A stretch of 64,000 nucleotides of DNA from positions 103,232,462 through 103,296,461 of the forward strand of contig OY856188.1 of assembly GCA_963693315.1 (NCBI GenBank), read 5' to 3'. The notes below the pieces were generated by a model. That model made no database searches and was not told the DNA's origin. It worked only from the letters and a program-made list of their open reading frames with translations. A program made the translations under genes and the position numbers. The stretch comes from Diogma glabrata (lineage: Eukaryota; Arthropoda; Insecta; Diptera; Cylindrotomidae). Of this stretch, positions 21,200-33,190 are shown piece by piece (position 1 is the stretch's first letter; each line of letters begins with the position of its first letter).

Positions 21200-22577
21200 T
21201 TAAACGGCTCTCATTGTTCCGCTACATAAAAAAGGTGACCGTCTAAAGTGTGCGAATTATCGTGGAATCGCACTGTTGAACACTGCATGTAAAATACTAG
21301 CTAATGTCTTACTCGCTCGGCTCATCCCGTTCGCCGAATCTATCATCGGCGACTATCAGTGTGGTTTTCATCCCAACCGTTCAACCACAGATCAATGTTT
21401 TACCTTAAAGATGATTCTGGAAAAATGTTGGGAGTACAACATCAGCATTCACCAGCTCTACGTTGATTTAAAGCAAGCATATGATAGCATCATCCGCGAC
21501 AACCTCTGGTCTGCACTCATATGCCTTGGTATTCCAGCGAAACTTGTTTCTCTGTGCAAACTCACAACATCGGGATCAAACTGTAGAATAGTAATCGAAG
21601 GGTCAGTTTCTGACTCTTTTGATATAACATCAGGCGTTCGACAAGGTGATGCACTCGCGCCCAAACTATTTAATTTGGCGCTTGAGTACGCGATAAGAAA
21701 AAGCCGAATTTAGACACAAAACTGTATATTTAACAAATCTAGTCAAATTCTTGGCTATGCAGATGATATTGTGCTTCTCGGACGTAGAACAAGCGATATC
21801 AAGGATAGTCTCTCTCAGCTTGAAAGAAATGCTAAATGACTTGGATTATGCATTAACACCGGCAAGACTAAACTTTTAACAACATCCAGGAATATACCTC
21901 CCGGCAATCTGAATACTGGCGACTATGAAGTGGAACGTGTAGAAAACTTCAAATACCTCGGGTCTGTAATAACATCGTCAAATGACATGCAGGCAGATAT
22001 TAAAGACCGTGTCTCAGCCGCATACAGAGTTTTCTACGCATACTCAAAACTTTTGCGATCCAAATCTTTCGCAGTCGTGTAAACTCACACTTTACAAAGC
22101 GTTAATTCGACCTGTGCTTACCTTTGGAAGTGAAAGCTGGACACTGACTTCCTTCGATTGTAGAATTCTATCAACATTCGAGAGGAAAGTCATACGAACA
22201 ATTTATGGTCCATGTAAAGTTGCTGAAAATCAGTATAGAATCCGAATGAATCATGAAATCAGTATAGAATCCGAATTAATCATGAAATCAGACAGCTTCT
22301 TGGAGGCTGCGATGTAATCGGATTCATTAAATCTAACCGAATTGGTCATGTAGAAAGGGCACCATTAGATAGAATGATTAAAAAAGCGTCCCAACAACAA
22401 CCAGCTGGTGTTCGTCGAAGAGGAAGACCTAGACAACGCTGGCGTGATGACATCATCCAAGACCTTCGTGATATAGGATGTCGAAACTGGGGTCAACTGG
22501 TCATGGAACGAGACGATTGGAAGCTGATTGCACAGACGGCAAAACCCCTCCATGGGATGTAAATACCAGAGAGAGAG
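21200..22577 (+). pseudogene. RTE reverse transcriptase and 3' end (host element)
   Basis: LIVPLHKKGDRLKCANYRGI, CGFHPNRSTTDQCF, YVDLKQAYDSI, GVRQGDALAP, a stop at about 21711, GYADDIVLLG (21744), several frameshifts, a 29-bp internal tandem duplication (22231-22288), then RRRGRPRQRWRDDIIQDL and stop at 22560, with a short GAGAGAGA tail. Nearly the same sequence as the antisense copy at 14258-15727, and defective in different places. Confidence 0.88.
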
Positions 22578-22585
22578 AAGTATAG

Positions 22586-22956
22586 ACATTAACGCCTAAC
22601 GGATTCATCAGATCTTTTCTTTTTATCTTTTTATGGATTTTGTGTAAAAAAGGTTTTCTTTAGTGATAGAGTGCAAATGCTAACAATCTGGCGCGAAATA
22701 AAAACCCCTAGTAAAATCAGTATAGGTTTTTGATCATTTTTGTAGTTATTTTGGCGCAAATTAGATTTTTTTTTGTACATAACCGGGTTTGTGGTTTGGG
22801 CGTTGGCAAACCGGTTTTGTTTTCAGTTTTGGTTTGGATTTATTTTTTGGAAAATAAATTAGATATTGTTTTTGGACAACCAGTTACTGGTTTTCTTTTG
22901 TTGTTTAAATCTTTGGATATTAAAATTTTTTGGAATACATTTTAAATTTTATAAAT
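22586..22956. other. Non-coding stretch, possible LTR/leader of an unknown element
   Basis: TCTGGCGC at 22687 resembles a gypsy-type primer site, followed by an AT-rich leader before the frame at 22957. No partner LTR is proven. Confidence 0.3.
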
Positions 22957-23540
22957 ATGTACACAAAAAAACAGCAGGGGCAGGGAGAAAAAAAAGGAGG
23001 AGATATGGTGGCGGTCCAGTCCATCTTCAATGGGGTGCAGATCATGCGGAAGGAGCAGTATGTAATGGAGCTGGGTCGGGTCTATAGACTAGTAAGACAG
23101 AGGACTCGACCGGGAGATCTGGGTGAGCTTGACCCGCGTCCGATTCCGGACTCACAGCCAGATTCGGACCAGATAGTGGAAGAGCTTCTGGAACAGGTGT
23201 TCCAGGAAATTCCACTGTCGGATACGGTGGACCAGATAGTGGAAGACCTCCTGAACAGCTGTTCCAGGAACTCCCACTGTCGGAACCGAATTTGGGCTGG
23301 CGGGAAAGGAAGAGGATCAAAAGAAACCAGCGGGTCAAGAAGCAACGGGCGGACTTAAAGAAGAAAGGGAAAGGAAAGAGTTGCTTGGTCGAGGAGATGG
23401 AGTATATTCAGGTCAAGTATACTCAAGCAATTGAGCCGGTTGAGGGAGCCTCCATCTCACCGCCCAAGCAGCAAGAAGAAACCCCACGGTGGTGGATAGG
23501 TCCACAGCAGGCTCCTGTCCCTAGTTGTAGGTTGAGTTAG
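22957..23540 (+). pseudogene. GC-rich reading frame of unknown origin with a 63-bp tandem repeat
   Basis: ATG at 22957 opens 133 codons (MVAVQSIFNGVQIMRKEQYV, then a proline/acidic region). A 63-bp unit encoding DQIVEELLEQVFQEIPLSDT occurs at about 23168-23230 and again at 23231-23290. In the second unit one base is missing near 23253, which moves the frame into that of 23292-23540 (basic, then ending PRWWIGPQQAPVPS). So this was probably one ~194-codon protein broken by a 1-nt deletion. It is clearly richer in G+C than its surroundings, suggesting a retroelement Gag or accessory protein. I do not recognise the family. Confidence 0.4.
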
Positions 23541-25535
23541 GGTTTAATATATTATTTTTTTTTTGGAAAAAAAATCCGTTTTGGGGTGTACAATTTTTTT
23601 TATGAATTTTTTCACTGTACACAAATTGTATATAGTGTAAATAGTTTTTGTATATAGGAGTAATAGTTTCATGAGATTTCTCATTTGTTTTTGATGGAGT
23701 TTCATCTATAAGTCGCGATTGGATTTTTATTTTGGTTGTGCTTGCATACTAAATGATGGTGAATAAATTTTGTTATTGCTTACCGATAACATTTAATATG
23801 GTATGGAGACGGCAAGTTATTTAGCTTAAGTTCACTGATATTTTTTTCAATATGTATATTTAATTATATATACATCTACCTGAATTGATTTCGAGTTTTT
23901 CAATTTAATATCATTTTGCAAATAGATATTGATGGAAACAAGAATGAAAGGATCTAGCGAGCTTCATTTAGTTATTGAAAATAAAATATAAATAAATAAG
24001 ATATAGTAATCCATACTAAAAATTAATTACAAATACAAACAAAATAGAATTTATTTTTTCATTTGGTTAGCAAAATGTAATGTTTTATTGTTGGTAAAAA
24101 TCCAAATTTATTGATTATTCGTACTCTTCCATCATAAATAGAATGTATTTTGGGATATTGAATTATAATTGATTTTCTGGGAACATGAAGTTCTAAAGTT
24201 TAGCAGAACTTTACGAGGAAGCTTTTGTCTTATCTTCTTTTTATGATTGATATTGATTGCAGACAAGGGAAGGTATTTGCTTTAATATCTAATCTGTAAA
24301 TTTAAAGAAAATTAGTGTGAGAAACATTTTAGAGTTCTTATTGTTGCTCTTGTATTCTATCATAGTTGTAGGTTAGAATTAATTGTACATTATTTTTGAA
24401 TTTCGTAAACGTCTGTTTGGAGTAGGAATTAAAATTAGTTGTACATTTTGATAGTTGTTAAAATGTTGGATTAGGTTTAAATAAAAACTTTCTGAACTGC
24501 TAGGCCTAAAAAGCCATCCATGGGGCTTCACCCCTTAACATTGATTATGTTCTTAAGTCGCCTCTGTCCATCATGGACATGCGATCGACGATCATTGGAT
24601 TCTTCTCTTCATTCCAGCGAGGGAGTTCTCAGATGAAGGGGAGTGGTGCTGCTGGGTTTGTACTTAGGTACAAACCAGTAGTACCATTCTTTGCCCAGAG
24701 GCTTCTTCGGTGAAATGAAGAGAGGAACCAATTAAATTTTTTATCAGGATCAAAGGCTTCACCTCATACAATTTCAAATTTAACTATTTATCAATTTAGC
24801 TTCTACAATAAAACAATGTTTATGGAGATTAGGACTTGAAGTCTGGCGCTCGGGAGCGTTCTCCAACTATGGCATTAGTTCTAATGATAATTTATTTCTA
24901 GGTTAAGGAATCACAACTGGGTCAGTAGAAATGGGTCTAAGGTCTAATCGTGACAGTTGTGGTTGCCTTTGTTAAGTTCGGGAGAAACCGTTTTGTAGAA
25001 TCTGGTCGGTAGGGGCTAATCTTTTCGGTTCTCACATGCATTGTTGGAGTGGGCTCGCGAGCGTGATAAATCAAGTACTAAATGAAATGGATATTGAAAC
25101 CATAATTACTTTTAAATTGTCTTCAGACGAATCTAAAATTTGGGAATCTCTTACCTGCATTAAATAAAAAAATAAATAAATAAAACAATAATTTTCGAAA
25201 AATTAAATAAATCAAATTTATTAAATAAAACATTTTTTTTAGTATAATAATTAAATAATTTTAGGGAAAATTAATTAAACAATAATTTTCATTAATTAAG
25301 CAAATACATCCAGATATAAATCTTAATATATTAAATATCTTTTATTTTTTTAAATAAACAAATATTTTTTTGAGATAGGACTTAACACCTAATAAATAAA
25401 TCATTAATTAAATATTTTTATTTTCAATTTTAAATAAATAAATATTTTAACTAGAGGTGTTATAGACACACAAATAACTATAAATACATATATACTGGAT
25501 TTCAGCATATCTGAAATTAAATAAATAAAAATAAA
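23541..25535. other. AT-rich stretch with a GC-rich island; unknown
   Basis: 23580-24480 is AT-rich with several short inverted repeats (tgtaca). 24500-25070 is a GC-richer island containing a palindrome (gggtttgtac...gtacaaacc, about 24655-24679) and another TCTGGCGC block (24842-24849). Could be LTR and leader DNA of a gypsy-type element; no LTR pair found. 25160-25530 is (TAAATAAA)-like low-complexity DNA. Confidence 0.3.
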
Positions 25536-25591
25536 ATTACTATATTATATATAAACTAGGGGGTTACCTAGTTTATATATAATATAGTAAT
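25536..25591. repeat. Perfect 25-bp-arm hairpin
   Basis: Arms 25536-25560 and 25567-25591 are exact complements around the 6-nt loop GGGTTA. It lies just upstream of the truncated gypsy pol. Confidence 0.92.
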
Positions 25592-25607
25592 ATATACCCC
25601 TTAACGT

Positions 25608-28457
25608 CCAAAAATGATCTTGTTAAACATGTGAAGCATAACGTAACTCACGTTATTGAAACACATGGTCCTCTCGTTTCTTGTAAGTATCGTCGACTTG
25701 CTCCAGACGAATTGGCTATCGTAAAGGCAGAATTTAATCTTATGTTATCCCAATTTGCATCTGCCGACCTTCTAACAGTCCTTGGACTTCTCCTCTCCAT
25801 CTCGTTAAAAAGGAGAACGGCGAGTGGAGACCTTGCGGTGACTACCGTGCTCTAAATAACATTACAATTCCGGATCAATATCCTATTCCTCATATTCAGG
25901 ATTTTTCGCATTAACTACATGTATGCCAATTTTTCTCCACAATTGATCTCGTCCGCGCATATCATCAAATTCCTATTGATGAGCGCGATATTGCAAAAAC
26001 TGCAATTTCTACTCCGTTCGGACTCTTCGAATTCGTTCGAATGACCTTCGGATTGCGAAACGCTGAGCAATCCTTTCAACGGTTTATGCATTCCCTTCTT
26101 CGAGACCTAAATTTCTGTTTCATCTACATAGATGACCTCCTAATTGCTTCTGAAACCTATGAGGAACACCTCAAACATCTTAGGACTGTTTTTGAGCGTC
26201 TTTCTGATGCTTGTCTTATTATCAACGTTGATAAATGCAACTTTGCTAAAACCAACGTTGACTTTCTTGGACATTCCATTGATTCAACTGGAATCAAACC
26301 TACTTCTGAACGTGTCGATGCTATCAACTGTTACGAACGTCCCGAAACAGTAATGCAACTCCGCCGTTTTCTTGGAATGATTAATTTCTACCGCAGATTC
26401 ATTCCTCACGCTGGTGGCAATCAAGCCATTCTAAATGATTTTCTCAAAGCTTCCAAAAAGAATGACAAACGCGTCATTCAATGGTCTGAAGACGCCATTC
26501 AAGCCTTCGATCTTTGCAAGCGGAAACTCAGTGAGACTACAACGCTTACTCACACCTCGCACTCTGCCCAACTTGCCATTATGGTCGACGCTTCCGACAA
26601 GGCACTTGGCGCCGTTGTTCAACAAAAAATTAACGATTGTTGAACACCACTTAGTTTCTTTTCTGTGCGACTCAATGAAACGCAACAGATATACAGCACT
26701 TATGATCGCGAACTCCTTGCAGCTTACTCTGCAATCAAACATTTCCGGTATCTCCTTGAAGGTAGAACCTTCTCTCTTTTCACCGATCATAAGCCACTCA
26801 TTTACGCTTTGTCGCAGAATCCTGCCAAAGCTAGTCCTCGCCAATTCCGTCATCTTGATTTTATCAGTCAGTTTACGACTGATATTCGCCACATTTCTGG
26901 AATTGATAATGTAGTTGCCGACACACTTTCTCGTGTTGAGCAAATATCCAATTCCAGAAAATATCAATTACGACGAAATTGCTGACGCTCAGTTCAACGA
27001 TAACGAACTAAAGGAATTAGTGGACACTAGTCCCACACTTCAATTCCGTTCCTTTCCATTATCGTTTGGCAATTCTAGTGCCAACACTGTTTTGTGTGAT
27101 ACTTCTTCTGGTAAACCACGACCTTTTATTCCCAAGCAATTTCGTCAATCTGTTTTCGAAAGTCTCCATAATTTATCTCATCCAGGAGTCCACAGTTCTG
27201 TCAAACTTCTTTCTGAAAAAGTCATTTGGCCATCCATTAAAAAGGATGTACGACAAATGGCACAGAACTGGCTTGCCAAAAGGCAAAAGTTTCTCGCCAT
27301 ACTCAATCTCCTTTAGATAACTATCCTCAAACTTCTCAACGATTTTCCGAGATTCATATGGACATTATTGGTCCAATTAATACCTCTGAGGACAAACGTT
27401 ATTGTGTCACTATTATTGACTGTTGTACTCGATGGCCTGAAGCCATTCCTATCTCAGATATTACAGCTGAAACGGTAGCATCAGCTCTCTACTCCAATCG
27501 GATTGCTCGTTTCGGAGTACCTTCAGTAATCGTCACTGATCAGGGCTCCCAATTCGAATCCAATCTCTTTTACGAGTTGTCAAAACTTATCGGTTTCGAA
27601 CGTAAACGTACTACTAGTTACAATCCTAAATGTATCGGACTAATTGAACGTTGGCACCGAACTCTAAAATCCGCGATAATGGCCTACGATAGAACGGACT
27701 GGACACGAATTCTACCGTCAATACTACTTGGCTTACGAACCACTTTCCGTGAAGATTTTCAATCTTCATCGGCTGAGCTCGTCTACGATACTAACATACG
27801 TCTTCCCGGAAAATTTTTCAGCCAAAATTCTAATTCCATTCCACAATCTGATTTTGTTTCACAATTGAAACAATATTTGACTCACCTTCGCCTCTCTATT
27901 GCGTCAAGACACACTTCTCCTAATGCTTTCGTTTCCAAAAACCTTGAGTCTTGTTCGCATGTCTTCTTACGTACGGACTTAGTACGTAAATCTCTTCAAC
28001 CTCCATACGAAGGTCCTTTCCAAGTCATCAGTCGCGATGATAAAAATTTCGTTATTGACCGTAAAGGTCTACATATTCGAGTTTCCATCGACAGATTAAA
28101 ACCTTGCTTAAGGGAACAATCTGAAGATAGCTCATCTCAAAACTCAACTACTTCGAGTACTAATCTCAGTCGCGCAGACGAAACTTCGTCTTCTACAGAT
28201 ATTGTCCATCCTACTTCTTCGGACACATTCCAGTCTTCTCCTTCTACCTCCGCAGAAACAAGAAAACGCGACGCTAAGGCAACTGGATCTTCTAAAAGGG
28301 TTAGATTTAATCTCATTCCTCAAACACAGATATTCCATCCTGCATCCACAATTACGCGAGCAGGTAGAACCACTCGTACCCCTGCTCGTATCCTTCGTTC
28401 TCTAGCACAATAATTTTCTCTTTATATCGTCCCATCTTCGATGGCACTAGGGGGGAG
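25608..28457 (+). mobile_element. 5'-truncated CsRn1-like Ty3/gypsy pol, degenerate
   Basis: Reverse transcriptase (frameshift near 25785, stop near 25914), [20 protein letters not shown] and [10 protein letters not shown] (26125), RNase H ([16 protein letters not shown], stop 26641, TDHKPLIYAL), integrase zinc region (after a frameshift near 26940) and core with MDIIGP, VTDQGSQFES and GLIERWHRTLK (D, D, E). The C-terminal tail runs to 28413. Gag, protease and 5' LTR are missing. At least four frame breaks. A G-rich tract (ctaggggggag, 28447-28457) precedes the 3' LTR. Confidence 0.88.
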
Positions 28458-28823
28458 TGTTGTGGCGAACATCTAAATTAACATTTAAAAATTCAAATTT
28501 AGTTGGCGATGTTTTTTACGTAACATTATTGGAAAGAAAACAAAAATTGTTCATTCTAGTTTTTCTGAAAATTTAAAAACTTCTCGTTTTTCTAAAAAAT
28601 ATTATAAGTTCCCTAAATGTATTTTTACTTTTCAATTCTTCATTAAAAGTGTTATTGTTTTGAACTTTTAATATAAATTATAATATTAATTTGTTTTACT
28701 TCTATTTCTGTTGATAAAAAAGTTATTGTATTGAAAATCAAATACAAGCGTAAAATGAACTTAAAATAAGAAATTTAATGTCTAATAAATAATGAATGGA
28801 TTTAAGTTGGTGTTTATCATACA
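28458..28823 (+). repeat. 3' LTR of the degenerate gypsy element (end approximate)
   Basis: Starts TGTTGTGGCGAACA right after the polypurine tract. A plausible end is ...TATCATACA at 28823; without a second LTR the right border is uncertain. Confidence 0.5.
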
Positions 28824-29311
28824 GTCTGACTAAAGGAGCCGGAAAACTTAAAGGATTATTTGTCATTTGACTACGAAGATCAACGTTCAACGTTCAGTAA
28901 TATAAAATATATTAATAAACTCATTCCTCTGAGAGCAAATATTCCAGCTTCCTGATAATACTTTGGAATTCAAAGCAATATTTCTTTTCATTACTTTGCT
29001 CTACATAACAGCACAACTAGCTATATACAAAACAACTAAACTCTAGTTTGCAGTGTCAGTCATAGGTATACGCAGCATTAAATAGCTTACATATGATTGT
29101 TGTTGCAGCATGCAACATATGATGCGGCGCTGTGTATAACACACGTACAAATATTTGACGAAGATAAGAAGTACGGTGTAATCATACTATTAATATTTTT
29201 TGACAGATAAACTTGTTTACGGTTTCATTTTTGTGTTATTTTTAAAGATTTGTATTACATATTTTTAAAGTAATGCAGTGAGTGTGAAGTTGAGCGGTAA
29301 TATAATCTAAA
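28824..29311 (+). promoter_or_regulatory. Gene B upstream/5' UTR region
   Basis: About 490 bp between the gypsy LTR and the first ATG of gene B. AT-rich, with inverted motifs around 'gcagcatgcaacatatgatgcggcg' (read 29095-29120). No convincing TATA box or initiator can be assigned. The proximity of the LTR raises the possibility that it contributes promoter activity. Confidence 0.35.
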
Positions 29312-29374
29312 ATGAATAAAGATGAAAAAGTTAAAGCAGAAATTAATTTGAAACCTGTTGATTCTAATCGAGAG
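29312..29374 (+). CDS. Gene B exon 1 (start codon)
   Basis: ATG at 29312 after an in-frame stop (TAA at 29309); 21 codons, MNKDEKVKAEINLKPVDSNR then E, donor GAG|GTAAAA. Charged N-terminus, no domain. First ATG upstream of the finger exons, and phase matches all later exons. Confidence 0.7.
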
Positions 29375-29847
29375 GTAAAAAATATGTTTATATGACCAAA
29401 TATCACAAACCAGTAAATCTATAATTTACACCAATTAAAACAAATCCGTATTGTCTATCGTCGGTCTAATTTTCATTATGTTAATTAATATTGAAGTACC
29501 ATAGCTCTTTGATTCTGAATGACTCAGTTTTGGAAGTGAGTAGTCGATTTGGAATAAACATGACATGTCATCTGCTAGGGTTAGTATTCGGTTTAACACA
29601 AACGTACTCCTATGATAGTTTCATAAAAGTTCTTCACAAAAGTTTTGCATTCCATCCCAGTCATAGTGTTTATACTTAGTTTTAAACTGAATAAGGATTT
29701 GGATTAAAAATTGATATTTATCTAACAGCTAACTTGTTTGTCAATAGCACTAACGACCACTCTTTATTATATATATTTATGAGTTTGATTATCACAATAA
29801 TATAATGAAGTTCAAAACAATTTTATTATTTGTTTCAAAAATTGCAG

Positions 29848-29895
29848 ATTCAAAATGAAAAGGAACGGAACTATAAGACTCCTAGTGCTCATAGT
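29848..29895 (+). CDS. Gene B exon 2 (probable)
   Basis: Acceptor AAAATTGCAG; 16 codons IQNEKERNYKTPSAHS; strong donor AGT|GTAAGT at 29896. The frame remains open past the donor up to the gap (VSDSNSGSSAPGNG...), so a longer exon is possible. Confidence 0.6.
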
Positions 29896-29952
29896 GTAAG
29901 TGATAGCAATTCCGGTTCCAGCGCTCCGGGGAATGGTGCTCTCGACGATGAT

Positions 29953-30152
29953 NNNNNNNNNNNNNNNNNNNNNNNNNNNNNNNNNNNNNNNNNNNNNNNN
30001 NNNNNNNNNNNNNNNNNNNNNNNNNNNNNNNNNNNNNNNNNNNNNNNNNNNNNNNNNNNNNNNNNNNNNNNNNNNNNNNNNNNNNNNNNNNNNNNNNNNN
30101 NNNNNNNNNNNNNNNNNNNNNNNNNNNNNNNNNNNNNNNNNNNNNNNNNNNN
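29953..30152. other. Assembly gap (200 Ns)
   Basis: A run of exactly 200 Ns, a likely placeholder length. The left side is gene B; the right side is inside a BEL/Pao integrase. Confidence 0.99.
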
Positions 30153-33100
30153 GAGCTGATGTGAGCATTTCTACATCATCCATTTGTACAGCTCCGGCTA
30201 TTAGGCGCTAGTTTAGTATTGTTTTAATTTGAATCAATTGTGCTAGCATTTCTTCGTCTGTCAATCGATTATCGCCAATGACCCTTTGTAGGTTAAATTT
30301 AGAAGATTTAATTAGTGTTTCCCACAATCCACCAAAATGTGGGGTGCCTGGCGGAATAAAGTGCCAAATATACAGGGTTTTTCAAAATAAACATAACAAT
30401 TTTGTATTTAAATAAAACACAGAATAATTGAGATATCAAGCTGAAATTTATTTCATATACAATATACATGTTACATTTAAGAATGGAATTCGATCTCGGC
30501 CATATGACCACCGCGAGCACGTTTGCAGTGATCGATTCATCGACCAAAAAATAGTGTCCAATCACACGACCAGCATGAAATCCACACCACACGGTGATTT
30601 TTTATGAATAAGTATACTCTCTTGAGGCACATGTGTGTTTGTTGCTGACCAAAAATGCATATTTTGCTTGTTACCAGAGTCATTTAGCCAGAAATGAGCT
30701 TCATCGTTGAAGATGATTTTTCGATGAAATTCATTATTTTCTTCAAACTTTTGCTGAGCCCAATCGGAAAAATTTCGGCGCTTCAAATGATCAAGAGGCT
30801 TCAGTTCTTGAGCTAATTTGATCCTGTAAACGTAAAACTCTCCACAATGTTGTTTGAGAGATTCCCAATTCCTGTGGAATCGACTGATTTGACTCATTTT
30901 GGACTGAAGCTCTTACGGCTGCGATATTTTCAGTACTCCGACCGGTTCGGTTGTCACTGGCAAAGCAACATTCAATAGTGAATATGTTGACTCGAAATTA
31001 TCCGCTATAGCACGCCCAGCCTGTCTGATGGAACGATTATTACGACCGAAATTTGGAGTAAGCGCTCTTAAAGTTGCGACCACCGACTGAGAATTTTGAT
31101 AGTATTTTTTTATAATTTCCAAACGTTGCTCGTTCTTGAACTTCACCATGATAACAATGTAAACTTTGTCTAATGTTTTGACATTGACAGATCATAAAAA
31201 AAATTTAAGAGTGCGTTCGTATTAAAATACAAAATTGTTATGTCCCTATTGAAAACCGCGTTATGATCCTTAAAAAGAAAAAAAGAAATAGGCTTAACTG
31301 AGGAACTGTGCATATCAAATCATGCCTTCATTTTGTTATGACTACAATTAGAGCCGTTGTCACTATAAACGTCAGTTTACAATCCTTGCCTTCGTAAAAA
31401 TCCTAAAAACGCGTCGGTTGCAACATTGTTTACAATTACAATATAAACAGCTTTCGTACTCATGCAAACGAAGTCAGACAAATGTAAATCTTAAATCTTT
31501 GTTGACCACGTCCTTTAGATTGCCTAAGCCATACAGGTCCTGCGTAATCCACTCCAACATTAATGAAAAGTCCAAGGAAAGAAACCCGCCCTGATGGTAA
31601 GGAACCCATCTTCGATCAGCAAATGTCTGTTTAAATATAAATCACTGTGCGCAGTTAGTAGTTACTTTTGCAATGATATTTTGTGCTATAATGATCCACC
31701 ATCGTTGTCTTAAAATAAACACCCAAAGCGACGATCCCGCATTAAGACGACGACGATGTTCTTCTTCGATGATTCGTTCGGTAAACGATTGTTTTTCAAC
31801 CGTAGGATACCATTCCCATCCAAATATGGACACAAAGTGTTTAGTGAGTTTATTCGTTTTATTGTTTCATTTTTCATCGATGACTCTTGGTGAAAAGAAT
31901 TTCACATCTTTGATGAAAAGAATTTCAATTGCATCTAGTTCATCAACAGTATGAGCTGAATGTCTAAATCTAATTTAAATAAAAACACATCTTCAACAGA
32001 ATTCTATTCTATACTTAAGACCTCTAAACTCGTCTGATCTGTTAAATCTAGCAACTGTATCTCATAGATTTCTTTATGGAGATCCTTTAAAAGCATCTGC
32101 CGATGTAACACCACTAGCGTAGTCTAAAACCGTCCGAAGATAAGAATTCAACAAGATTTTCGATGATATTTTTTCGTCAGTCGATATATTTTCGTCAATC
32201 GAGTTGGTCATGAAGTCAAGTCATGACTTCATCAACATAACAGTCCTCCTTATTCTTCGTGTGCTATGATCACCTTGAAAATCTTCAGCGATTTGTTGCA
32301 AAACACGAACAGCGAGGTTGGAGCACATGAAGCACCGTACGTGTCTGTAAAAAACCGAAACTCTTTAAGTATACCGGATGGTTCCTTCCGCCACTCGTTT
32401 AAAAGCCGCATCTCGGTGATCCATTAAAATTTGTCGATACATCTGATCCACATCAGCAGTGAATACAACTCGATATGTTCGAAAACGAAATAGTATCGAA
32501 ACTATAACTGTTCCTCCTTGCCCATAGTCTTAGCTGATCTGCCAAAGATAACCCGTAATTTTTTACCCTTTTTAGTAACTTCTGTCGTATGACTACTTGT
32601 TAAATAGATTTGCATAAAGTTTACATCGTTTTCTCTGAACTCTGTTTGCGGTTTAAATCGAGTATAGCTTTCATGCGTTTTATTGCTATTTCTGTTCTTA
32701 GGCTTAAATTATTTAAATTACCTTTAAATAGAAGTCCTATGATATAGTCACCATTTTGTTTCCTAAATAATTCTTGGAAATGTCGTTCACATCTGGTTTC
32801 CTGAATTAAGGAAAACAACAAATTAAATCATTAAGAATGACAAGCAATTTGCAAATTGCAACCACTTAGAGATGTCAATTTTATCGCTGGTAGCTGTGAC
32901 GTGATCCTTGGAATTATAAGTTCTTCTAGCTGACAAGTGTTGATGGGTTCGAATCTGGAACTCAACATAAGATCCACCTTTGCTCTGAAAACGGTTGAAG
33001 CTGTGGATCCAAGTAAAGAAACGCCAGCGTGTTTCCCATTCAGTTGCAACCTTTAAGCAGCTGATTCTGTAATAAAGCAAACTTGCGATCCAGTTTCCTT

Positions 33101-33190
33101 AAGAAGCCTGATTTTGTGTGATTTCCCAACTTGTCTTGAATGTTTACCAGGGCTGTTGGTAAAATTGCAACTGATTTTTCAATATGTTGA
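30153..33190 (-). mobile_element. BEL/Pao retrotransposon remnant (protease, RT, integrase)
   Basis: Minus strand from 33190: protease-like start (ILPTALVNIQDKLGN), RT region (CERHFQELFRKQNGDYIIGL at 32790), decayed RT core, integrase zinc region (SFTERIIEEEHRRRLNAGSS, RQRWWII at 31670-31800), core pieces (31250-31600) and, beyond the mariner insertion, FIPPGTPHFGGLWETLIKSS (30310-30370). Order and motifs are BEL/Pao. Many stops. The 3' end is lost in the gap. Confidence 0.8.
30373..31261 (-). mobile_element. Mariner-family element, internally deleted, inserted in BEL/Pao
   Basis: Inverted ends: CAGGGTTTTTCAAAATAAAC at 30373, and the complement of ACATAACAATTTTGTATTT shared by both ends (30392-30410; 31224-31242). 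Next to TA dinucleotides. Minus-strand transposase: MVKFKNEQRLEIIKKYYQNS at 31149, then a deletion/frameshift, YRIKLAQELKPLDHLKRRNF, RKIIFNDEAHFWLNDSGNKQ (first catalytic D), CGFHAGRVIGHYF; the second and third acidic positions are missing. Non-functional. Confidence 0.85.

Larger units (their letters stand above)
13500..22585 (+). mobile_element. RTE-clade LINE (host copy) carrying two nested insertions
   Basis: One plus-strand RTE element explains five separated pieces: 5' region with tandem repeats (13500-13850), endonuclease first half (13880-14257), endonuclease second half (15740-16469), a short linker (21120-21200, with an internal deletion) and reverse transcriptase to C-terminus and GAGAGA tail (21200-22577). 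The gaps are filled by an antisense RTE insertion (14258-15727) and a complete gypsy element (16470-21114), each with its target duplication. Frameshifts and stops show it is inactive. Confidence 0.85.

Noticed and set aside
22865..23345. Minus-strand frames opposite the GC-rich reading frame
   Set aside because: GC-rich DNA is open in several frames; the plus-strand frame contains the ordered repeat unit and an ATG.
26431..26967. 178-codon minus-strand frame
   Set aside because: Antisense shadow of the gypsy RT/RNase H coding region.
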